Origin: Rhodospirillaceae bacterium
GTDB lineage: Bacteria > Pseudomonadota > Alphaproteobacteria > Rhodospirillales > 2-02-FULL-58-16
Direction of reading: 5' to 3'
NCBI GenBank assembly: GCA_030623425.1
Contig: JAUXMA010000016.1
Coordinates: forward strand, 1 to 11,931
DNA: 11,931 nucleotides
The notes beneath the pieces are model-generated. The model did not search any database. It saw only the letters and a program-made list of their open reading frames with translations, and was not told where the DNA came from. The translations under genes and the position numbers were made by a program. How positions within the stretch are numbered: position 1 is the first letter of the stretch; each line of letters starts with the position of its first letter. Positions 5,191 to 11,931 of the stretch are shown in pieces.

Positions 5191-5977
5191 TTTCCTCCTG
5201 CGCGCCCTGATCGGCGGCCTCGGCGTCGCCGTTGTCGCCGCTCCCCTGGGATCGTTCGTGATTTGGCGGCGGATGGCCTATTTCGGCGACACCCTGGCCC
5301 ATGCCGCCCTGCTCGGCGTGACCTTGGGGTATGTCGCCGGAATCGGCGCCGACATCGGCGTCATCGCCGTCTGTTTCGGGGTCGCCGTCATGCTGATCGT
5401 CTTGCAGCGGAATCAACGCTTGGCCAGCGATACCCTCCTCGGCATCCTCTCTCACGGAGCTCTCGCCATGGGCCTGATCGGGCTGGCCTTGAACAGTGAC
5501 GCCGGAGTCGATCCGATGTCCTATCTTTTCGGCGACATCCTCGCCGTCAGCATGACCGATATCGCCTGGGTCTACGGCGGCGGCCTGGCGGTGGTGGTGG
5601 TTCTGACGTGCCTGTGGCGGCCGTTGCTGGCCACCGCTATCGACGAGGAACTGGCAATGGTCGAGGGAGTGCCGGTGACCGCCATGCGCCTGGTGCTGAT
5701 GGTATTGCTGGCCCTTGTGGTGACGCTCGCCATGAAGGTGGTGGGCGTTTTGCTGGCGACCTCGCTGCTGATCATTCCCGCCGCCGCCGTCCGGAGCTTG
5801 GCGGCAACGCCGGAACAAATGGCCGCCATGGCGGCGGTGGCCGGCGCTCTCGCCGTGGCTTCGGGGCTTTGGGCGTCGTTGGTTTTCGACATTCCGTCCG
5901 GGCCAGCCATCGTCGTGGCGGCGTTGGTTCTGTTCGCGATGTCGATGATGGTATCCGCCGTCAAGCGGCGCCGTTGA
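5183..5977 (+). CDS. znuB: Zinc ABC importer, membrane permease ZnuB
   Basis: This inner-membrane channel for zinc pairs with ZnuC. It has 264 residues, almost all in hydrophobic segments (about eight), as expected for the ABC-3 permease family. Family motifs seen: RRMAYFGDTLAHAALLG (29-45), SYLFGDIL (113-120), the VEGVPV loop (160-165), KVVGVLLATSLLIIPAAAVR (185-204, the coupling region) and the closing DIPSGPAIV (236-244). The frame is open upstream to 5057, inside znuC, but the ATG at 5183 is in the right place for the family, has GGAG upstream, and forms the same ATGGATGA overlap with znuC as znuC does with zur. Its last 17 bp overlap the 3' end of the oppositely oriented metC. No znuA follows or precedes, so the periplasmic binding protein must be encoded elsewhere. 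Confidence 0.95.
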   Translation: MDDFLLRALIGGLGVAVVAAPLGSFVIWRRMAYFGDTLAHAALLGVTLGYVAGIGADIGVIAVCFGVAVMLIVLQRNQRLASDTLLGILSHGALAMGLIGLALNSDAGVDPMSYLFGDILAVSMTDIAWVYGGGLAVVVVLTCLWRPLLATAIDEELAMVEGVPVTAMRLVLMVLLALVVTLAMKVVGVLLATSLLIIPAAAVRSLAATPEQMAAMAAVAGALAVASGLWASLVFDIPSGPAIVVAALVLFAMSMMVSAVKRRR

Positions 5978-7127
5978 GACGGGCGAGGCCTTTTTCCAGG
6001 TCGTCGATCAGGTCTTCCGGGTCTTCCAGACCGGCATGGATGCGTAAAGTTGGCGCCGTTGCCGACCAGGGGACGGCCGTACGGTTTCTTGCCGGTTTCG
6101 TGGGCAGGATCAGGCTTTCGTATCCGCCCCAACTTTCCCCGATGGCCAGAACTTTCATCCCATCGAGCATGGCCGCCACCGCCTCGCTTGAATAGTCCTT
6201 GAGAACCAAGCCGAACAGGCCGCAGGCGCCCGTGAAGTCCCGCTTCCAAACCTCATGGCCGGGACAGCCCGGCAAGGCCGGGTGGAGAATCCTGTCAACC
6301 TCCGGGCGCCGGGCCAGCCAGCGTGCCAGATGCAATCCCGTTTCCTGATGACGGGCCAGCCGCGTGCTCAGGGTCCTCAGACCCCGGAGCCCCAGGTAAC
6401 AGTCATCGGGAGCGGCGTGATAGCCGAGGGAGACGCAGGTGCGTTTCACCCTGGCGAACGTCTCCTCCGTCGCCGTGATGGCCCCGAGGATCAGGTCCGA
6501 ATGGCCGCCGATGTACTTGGTGGCGGCCTGAATGGAGACGTCGACACCGTGGTCGAAGGGAGCGAAGTAGAGCCCGGCGCTCCAGGTGTTGTCCATGATA
6601 ACGGTCGCTCCCGCGTCGTGCGCGGCCTTGGCGATGGCGGCGACGTCCTGGACCTCGAAGGTGAGCGAGCCGGGCGATTCGACGAAGACCGCCGCCGTTT
6701 CCTTTCGCAAAAGATCGGCGATGCCATCGCCGATCAGGGGATCGTAATAGGTGGTTTCGATGCCGAATCCGGCGAGCAGGCCGTCGCACAGCCTGCGGGT
6801 CGGAGAGTAGGCGGCGTCCACCATCAGCAGACGATCCCCCGCTTTGAGGAAAGCCAGCAGCGCGCCGGCGATGGCGGCCAGCCCGGAGCAGGTGGCGACG
6901 GCGCGATAACCGTCTTCGAGGGACGCCACCGCCTCTTCGAAAGCAAAGGTGGTGGGGGTTCCGTGAAGTCCATAGTAGACGCCATCGAAGGGGGTATTCT
7001 CGGCCTTTTCGTAAGCTTCCACGCTGGCGCGGATGATCGTCGAGGCATGGTAGACCGGCGGGTTGACGATGCCGTGGTGATCTTCCGGCTTGCGGCCCGA
7101 ATTCAGCAAGAGGGTGTCTTTTTTCAT
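5961..7127 (-). CDS. metC: Cystathionine beta-lyase
   Basis: MetC is a cytoplasmic PLP enzyme that splits cystathionine into homocysteine, pyruvate and ammonia for methionine synthesis. From the ATG at 7127 it has 388 residues, the family's normal length. Seen: VNPPVYHAST (21-30), YGLHGTPT (52-59), the ATCSGLAA loop (78-85), FVESPGSLTFEVQDV (148-162), D179 in IMDNTW, which pairs with the PLP ring nitrogen, K204 in the AATKYIGGHSD box as the PLP lysine, and a C-terminal APTLRIHAGLED substrate-carboxylate motif. SIQAATKY and DPLIG favour cystathionine beta-lyase over gamma-synthase. The arginine of the YGRRGT motif (a PLP-phosphate ligand in E. coli) is a leucine here. The start is uncertain: GTG 7184 and ATG 7133 are in frame, and none has a good Shine-Dalgarno. 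It follows livK closely on the same strand with no terminator seen, and may be read from the liv transcript. Confidence 0.92.
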   Translation of the reverse strand: MKKDTLLLNSGRKPEDHHGIVNPPVYHASTIIRASVEAYEKAENTPFDGVYYGLHGTPTTFAFEEAVASLEDGYRAVATCSGLAAIAGALLAFLKAGDRLLMVDAAYSPTRRLCDGLLAGFGIETTYYDPLIGDGIADLLRKETAAVFVESPGSLTFEVQDVAAIAKAAHDAGATVIMDNTWSAGLYFAPFDHGVDVSIQAATKYIGGHSDLILGAITATEETFARVKRTCVSLGYHAAPDDCYLGLRGLRTLSTRLARHQETGLHLARWLARRPEVDRILHPALPGCPGHEVWKRDFTGACGLFGLVLKDYSSEAVAAMLDGMKVLAIGESWGGYESLILPTKPARNRTAVPWSATAPTLRIHAGLEDPEDLIDDLEKGLARLNGAA

Positions 7128-7212
7128 GCCCATGTCATCGGCGTGACGGCTGGCTATCCAGGATGCGCCGATAATGGTGCTCACCTGGGGTCGGGAATGA
7201 GGAGCGTTGGTA

Positions 7213-8313
7213 TTACTTGGCGTAGTCGTAAGTGCCGTTCTTCCATTCGTAGAACACGTAACCGGGCGCCGTCACGTCGCCTTTCATATCGAAGCCAATG
7301 TTGCCGAGCACGGTATCGAACTTGAACTCGCGGAGCGCCGCGATCACCTTGCCGGTGTCCGTGGACGCGGCTTTTTCCGCCGCCATGGCCCAAACCTGGA
7401 TGGCGCCGTAGGTGTAAAGGGTATAGCCCTCCGGGTCGTAGCCGGCGGCGCGGAAATTCTTGACCACGGGCGCGGCGATGGGATTCTTGCGCGGGTCGGG
7501 GCTGAAGGTCATGAGGGTCCCTTCGCCGGCCTTGCCGGTAATTTTCCAGAACTCGTCGGTGACCAGGGCGTCGCCGGCAACCAGCTGCGCCCCGAAGCCC
7601 TGCTGGCGGGCTTGACGGATCATCAGGCCGGCCTCGGTGTGATAGCCGCCGAGATAAAAGACAGCGATGCCGGCGGCCTTCATTTTGCTGATCAGGGCCG
7701 AATAGTCCTTTTCGCCGGCGGTGTAGGCCTCGTACATGGCCACCTTGACGCCGCGTCTGTTCAACTGCTTCTTAGTCTCGTCGGCCAGCCCTTTTCCATA
7801 GGCGGTTTTGTCGTGGAGGATGGCGATCTTCTTGCCCGCGAACCTGTCGGCCAGGAAGTTGCCGGCGACGGCGCCCTGCTGGTCGTCGCGCCCGCAAGTG
7901 CGGAAAACGTTATCGCCCCCTTCCTCGGTGAGCTTGGGGTTTGTCGAGGCCGGCGAGATCTGCAGGATGTTCTCCTCGGTGTAGACCTGGGACGCCGGAA
8001 TCGACGAGCCGGAGCAGAAATGTCCGGCGACGAAGGCGACGCCGTCGCTGACCAACTTGTTGGCGACGGCGACCGCCTGTTTGGGGTCGCAGGCGTCGTC
8101 TTCGATGATCAACTTGAGTTTCTGGCCGAGTACGCCGCCGGCGGCATTGATGTCGACGACGGCCATCCTGGCGCCGCGCCGGAACTGCTCGCCGAAGGTG
8201 GCGTATTGGCCGGTCATCGGCCCGGCGACGGCGATGGTGATGTCCGCCTTTGCCGAGGCGACGCCCGCCAGCAAAGCGGCCACGATTACCAGCAATTTTT
8301 TCAAGTTACGCAT
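7213..8313 (-). CDS. livK: Branched-chain amino acid ABC transporter, periplasmic binding protein
   Basis: This 366-residue periplasmic protein catches leucine, isoleucine or valine (or related amino acids) for the Liv importer. It has a signal peptide, MRNLKK then a hydrophobic run and ASAKA, with cleavage near residue 23. The mature protein starts with DITIAVAGPMTGQYATFGEQ, typical of the LivJ/LivK family, followed by the two-lobed Peripla_BP_6 fold: DDACDPKQAV (72-81), HFCSGSSIPAS (98-108), QISPASTNPKLTE (118-130), which lines the ligand site, and FRTCGRDDQQG. Cysteines at 75 and 100 may form the disulfide found near the ligand pocket in E. coli LivJ. The ATG at 8313 has GGAGAG seven bases upstream; an in-frame ATG at 8328 would add five residues before the signal peptide. 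It is last of the liv genes, 59 bp after the DUF6867-type gene. The exact substrate cannot be told from sequence. Confidence 0.93.
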   Translation of the reverse strand: MRNLKKLLVIVAALLAGVASAKADITIAVAGPMTGQYATFGEQFRRGARMAVVDINAAGGVLGQKLKLIIEDDACDPKQAVAVANKLVSDGVAFVAGHFCSGSSIPASQVYTEENILQISPASTNPKLTEEGGDNVFRTCGRDDQQGAVAGNFLADRFAGKKIAILHDKTAYGKGLADETKKQLNRRGVKVAMYEAYTAGEKDYSALISKMKAAGIAVFYLGGYHTEAGLMIRQARQQGFGAQLVAGDALVTDEFWKITGKAGEGTLMTFSPDPRKNPIAAPVVKNFRAAGYDPEGYTLYTYGAIQVWAMAAEKAASTDTGKVIAALREFKFDTVLGNIGFDMKGDVTAPGYVFYEWKNGTYDYAK

Positions 8314-8372
8314 GCCGAAACTCTCCATCCCCGTTATCCGCGCCCCGCCGGCGGTCCTTGCCAACGTACCTT

Positions 8373-8714
8373 TTATTGCTTCTTGCGCCAAGCGAACAGA
8401 CCGGCCCGCTCGTAAAGCCAAGGATACTGGGTGACCATCTTTCGGACCCGGGTGCGCTGGAACGCGAACAGGGCGATAGCGGACAAAAGCGAGGTGTCGA
8501 ACAGATACCCGGCCAGCGACAGCAACGTCCCCTCGAACAGGGCAAAGACGAGGAAGCGGTCGGCAAGGCCGAGCAGCGCGCAATAGACGAAAAGCCGCGA
8601 CAACGGGCGCCATGTTTTGGCGAGCGCCTGGCCAGTCATGTAAGCGGCAAATCCCATGACGGCGGCGGTAATGATGAAAAAGCCGTTGGCCGTGGTCCCC
8701 AGCGCCTGTTCCAT
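8373..8714 (-). CDS. Small membrane protein of the DUF6867 type, liv-operon associated
   Basis: This 113-residue protein has about three hydrophobic segments (roughly 11-30, 40-60 and 66-85) and a basic C-terminal tail. The motifs TWRPLSRLFVYCALLGLADRF, ALFEGTLLS and the ending TQYPWLYERAGLFAWR match my memory of DUF6867, a family that in alphaproteobacteria is often encoded beside livF and livK. Its role is unknown; position in the operon suggests an accessory part of the Liv importer or its assembly. The ATG at 8714 has AAGGA upstream, and the gene begins 21 bp after the livF stop. Family naming is from recall and not checked against a profile. Confidence 0.8.
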   Translation of the reverse strand: MEQALGTTANGFFIITAAVMGFAAYMTGQALAKTWRPLSRLFVYCALLGLADRFLVFALFEGTLLSLAGYLFDTSLLSAIALFAFQRTRVRKMVTQYPWLYERAGLFAWRKKQ

Positions 8715-8735
8715 GATTCTTTTCCTTGCCGTGCT

Positions 8736-9451
<716 letters not shown>

Positions 9452-9455
<4 letters not shown>

Positions 9456-10342
9456 GATTGACGGCCCTCGGAGATGTCCTCGGCGACCAGCGGCGGCAAC
9501 TCCTCGTCCTCCTCCTCGCCCAGGTAGGCGCGGATCACGGCCGGGTCGTTGCGCACGTAATCCGGCGCGCCGTCCGAGATCTTGCGGCCATAATCGAGGA
9601 CGACGATGTGGTCCGATATGCCCATGACCACGCTCATGTCGTGCTCGATCAGCAAGAGGCCGATCTTGTGCTCGTCGCGAATAAAGGCGAGCAGATCGTT
9701 GAGGCCGGCCGATTCCCTCGGGTTCAGCCCCGCCGCCGGCTCGTCGAGGCAGAGCAGCACCGGCTCCGTGCACATAGCCCGCACCACTTCCAGCCGCCTC
9801 TGGTCCCCGTAAGGAAGGTTGCCGGCTTCCCAGTCGGCCTTGCCGATGAGCCCGACCCGGTCCAGCCAATAGCGGGCAAGGTCCAGCGCTTGGCTCTCGG
9901 CGGCGCGGTAACGCTTCAGCCCAAGCAGCCCAAAGAAGGTGTAGCCCGACGCCCGCATCAGAGTGTTGTGCTGGGCGACGATCAGGTTCTCCAGCACCGT
10001 CATGCGCGAAAACAGGCGGATGTTTTGAAAGGTCCTGGCGACATTCACCTGCTGGGCGATGCGGTAACCTTCGATCCGTTCGAGCAGGAAATCGCCCTTC
10101 GGGTGGTGCAGCGCCAAGCGGCCGACCGTCGGTTGGTAAAAACCGGTCAGGCAGTTGAATACCGTCGTCTTGCCGGCGCCGTTGGGGCCGATGATGGCGG
10201 TGATCTTGCCGTTGCCGGCGACGAACGAAACGTCGTCGATGGCGACAAGGCCGCCGAAGCGCATCGTCAGGTGATCGACCGTCAGCAGCGGTTTCTGGGC
10301 GTTGCCGCCGGCCGCCCCGGCGATTGCCGAGGGCGTGTTCAT
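9452..10342 (-). CDS. livG: Branched-chain amino acid ABC transporter, ATPase LivG
   Basis: This is the partner ATPase of LivF. It has 296 residues, about 40 longer than E. coli LivG owing to an alanine/glycine-rich start (1-18) and an acidic tail (276-296, [14 protein letters not shown]). Seen: [16 protein letters not shown], Walker [10 protein letters not shown] (52-60), Q106 in RTFQNIRLF, the LivG-type signature [14 protein letters not shown] (176-189), Walker B VLLCLDEP (195-202) followed by AAGLNP, and switch histidine H234 in IEHDMSVVM. The insert around 120-150 ([15 protein letters not shown]) is normal for LivG. The ATG at 10342 overlaps the livM stop as ATGA, and the end overlaps livF the same way, so livM-livG-livF are translated as a coupled set. 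Confidence 0.95.
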
Positions 10343-11826
10343 TGGCCGGCCGCCGCTGATCGGCCGCCGCCGTCAAGGCGGATGGTCGGTTCGCGATGGG
10401 CCAAAAGGCCGGCCGGCCGCCAGACCATGATCAGGACCATGGCGGCGCCGAAGGCGAGCATCCTGAATTGATGGAGTTCGCGGAAGAATTCGGGCATCCC
10501 GATCAGCAAAACCGCCGCCAGCACGACCCCGATCTGACTGCCGAAACCGCCGAGCACGACGATCGACAGGATCACCGCCGATTCGATGAAGGTGAAACTT
10601 TCCGGGCTGATGAATCCTTGCCGGGTGGCGAAGAACGAGCCTCCGAAACCGGCGAACATGGCGCCGATGGCGAAGGCCGTCAGCTTGGTGTTGCGGGGAT
10701 TGATGCCCAGCGACCGGGAGGCGATTTCGTCCTCGCGGAGCGCCTCCCAGGCGCGCCCGACCGGCAGTTTGCGGATGCGCAGGGTGAAAAGGTTGGTGAT
10801 CAGGGCGAGAATCAGGATCAGGTAGTAAAGAAAGATGATCCGGTCGATCGGCGAATAGGCCAGTCCGAAGAAGCTATGAAAGGTTTCGACGCCTTCCGGC
10901 GCCGTTCGCTGGAAGGCAAGGCCGAAAAAGGTCGGCCGCGGAATGCCGGAAATACCGTCCGGTCCGTTGGTGAATTCGTACCAGTTCAAGAGGATGATAC
11001 GGACCATCTCGCCGAATCCGAGGGTGACGATGGCCAGGTAGTCGCCGCGCAGCCTGAGTACCGGAAAACCGAGAAGTATGCCCGCGAAGGCGGCCATGAC
11101 GCCGGCGAAAGGCAGGCATATCCAGAATCCCAAGCCGAAATACGTGGCGAGAAGGGCGTAGCTGTAGGCGCCGACGGCGTAAAAAGCCACGTAACCCAAA
11201 TCCAGCAGGCCCGCCAACCCGACCACGATGTTCAGGCCCCAGCCGAGCATGATGTAGGTGAGGACCAGGATGGCGATGTCGAGGATGCGGCGGTCGGCGA
11301 ACGGAAACAACGGCAGGACCAGGGCGACTACAAAAATTATCGGTCCCAAGACCCGCGCCGTCCGCCGCGCGCGGGCGCCGATCCGGCCCATGATCCGGTG
11401 GCGCTCTTCGGTGCCCGGCGCCGCGCTTTCGCACCACAGGGTCCATCCGGCGCGGCCGGCGATGGCGAAGGCGGCGATAAAGATCAGCCAGTTGACGACC
11501 GGACTGGCGAAAGGCAGAAACCGTCCCCAATCGGCGGCGGGCAAGGGAACCTCCTCCGCCAGCAACAAAATCAGCATGACAATGGCGAAGGGAAGGGCCA
11601 TCGACAACGCCGGACGCGGCCGCCCCCGACGGAGCAGCGCCAGGGCCAGACGCCCCACGAAGGCGAGCCCGGCGATCATCGCCACGTCCCCGAAGCGGAG
11701 CACGATAGCCAGCCCTCCGGGAACGTCCTCGGTCTTGAAACCGACCAGGCCGAAAGCCAGGGCGAAGGCCACGAGAGCGGCCAGGCCGGCCTCTTTTAGC
11801 ATGCCGGAACGGTCGTCCGCCGCCAC
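10339..11826 (-). CDS. livM: Branched-chain amino acid ABC transporter, permease LivM
   Basis: One of the two inner-membrane channel subunits of the Liv importer. At about 495 residues it has the long form: an N-terminal block (about 1-165) with four or so extra membrane segments, then the conserved LivM permease domain. Seen in that domain: [68 protein letters not shown] (the coupling loop facing LivG/LivF), [21 protein letters not shown] and [11 protein letters not shown]. The start is uncertain. The GTG at 11826, chosen here, has AAAAGG nine bases upstream and lies 5 bp past the livH stop. A TTG at 11844 would overlap livH by 14 bp, and an ATG at 11802 has no clear Shine-Dalgarno. The stop overlaps the livG start (ATGA). 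Confidence 0.93.
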   Translation of the reverse strand: MAADDRSGMLKEAGLAALVAFALAFGLVGFKTEDVPGGLAIVLRFGDVAMIAGLAFVGRLALALLRRGRPRPALSMALPFAIVMLILLLAEEVPLPAADWGRFLPFASPVVNWLIFIAAFAIAGRAGWTLWCESAAPGTEERHRIMGRIGARARRTARVLGPIIFVVALVLPLFPFADRRILDIAILVLTYIMLGWGLNIVVGLAGLLDLGYVAFYAVGAYSYALLATYFGLGFWICLPFAGVMAAFAGILLGFPVLRLRGDYLAIVTLGFGEMVRIILLNWYEFTNGPDGISGIPRPTFFGLAFQRTAPEGVETFHSFFGLAYSPIDRIIFLYYLILILALITNLFTLRIRKLPVGRAWEALREDEIASRSLGINPRNTKLTAFAIGAMFAGFGGSFFATRQGFISPESFTFIESAVILSIVVLGGFGSQIGVVLAAVLLIGMPEFFRELHQFRMLAFGAAMVLIMVWRPAGLLAHREPTIRLDGGGRSAAAGQ

Positions 11827-11830
11827 GGTT

Positions 11831-11931
11831 TCAGACCTTTTCAACGTCGGGTGTTCCCAATAAGCCCGTGGGCCGGAAGATCAGAACCAAAACCAGGATC
11901 GAGAATGCCGCCACATCCTTGTACTCGGCGG
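11831..11931 (-). CDS. livH: Branched-chain amino acid ABC transporter, permease LivH (3' end only)
   Basis: The last 32 codons of a gene that runs in from beyond the right edge. They read [20 protein letters not shown] and then [12 protein letters not shown] with a TGA at 11831-11833. A final membrane helix followed by RPTGLLG-x-P-x-VEKV is the standard C-terminus of LivH, the second channel subunit. It sits directly upstream of livM as in other liv operons. It is too short to appear as an independent open frame and is identified by translating the edge. Confidence 0.88.
   Translation of the reverse strand, partial: AEYKDVAAFSILVLVLIFRPTGLLGTPDVEKV

Noticed and set aside
7207..8415. 402-codon + strand frame opposite livK
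   Set aside because: Shadow of livK in GC-rich DNA; no family features and no ribosome-binding site.
9456..10376. N-terminal extension of livF across the whole of livG
   Set aside because: The extension is arginine/proline-rich out-of-frame translation of livG; the ATGA overlap at 9452-9455 gives the real livF start.
10396..11799. Long open frame (467 codons) on the + strand opposite livM
   Set aside because: It is the antisense shadow of livM: rich in D, Q, E and G with no hydrophobic core or known motif, and livM is unambiguous.

Overview
The window looks like a chromosomal piece of a GC-rich alphaproteobacterium, probably of the Rhodospirillales type. The evidence is the gene families: a Zur-ZnuC-ZnuB cluster with an alphaproteobacterial-style Zur N-terminus, a livHMGF operon carrying a small membrane protein of the DUF6867 type, a COG3146 acyltransferase, and a stand-alone hisI. 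Start and overlap signals (ATGA, ATGGATGA) are typical of tightly packed operons. This assignment is inference from protein resemblance only; no rRNA or other taxonomic marker is present.

Layout. Left part (1-2200): two leftward genes, a COG3146 N-acyltransferase followed by a small secreted protein made of two cysteine-containing repeats. Behind them lies a decayed 3' remnant of a sensor histidine kinase on the + strand. Next (2200-3112) is an AT-richer stretch with an unrecognised single-pass membrane protein on the + strand, convergent with hisI (leftward). The hisI-zur intergenic region (3578-3872) holds a perfect 34-bp inverted repeat around a 33-bp spacer, a plausible hisI promoter, and an AT-rich zur promoter with an overlapping palindrome-like site. 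The + strand operon zur-znuC-znuB (3873-5977) encodes the zinc-uptake regulator, ATPase and permease; the binding protein ZnuA is not in the window. The whole right half (5961-11931) is leftward: livH (3' end only), livM, livG, livF, the DUF6867-type gene and livK, a branched-chain amino acid ABC importer, followed closely by metC (cystathionine beta-lyase), whose 3' end overlaps that of znuB.

How the genes work together: ZnuB and ZnuC form the inner-membrane importer for zinc under Zur control. LivK captures branched-chain amino acids in the periplasm, LivH/LivM form the channel and LivG/LivF hydrolyse ATP. MetC feeds methionine synthesis from cystathionine and may share the liv transcript.

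The most unusual element is a repeat family with core GGTGACRGYATACTWAWTTC, present four times: once at the left edge (where it encodes the last residues of the secreted protein), once at the end of the histidine-kinase remnant, and twice as the arms of the hisI-zur palindrome. A 61-bp block including the palindrome spacer is shared between the left edge and the hisI-zur copy, so this is a dispersed element. I see no tRNA, rRNA, CRISPR array, transposase gene or clearly new multi-gene system.
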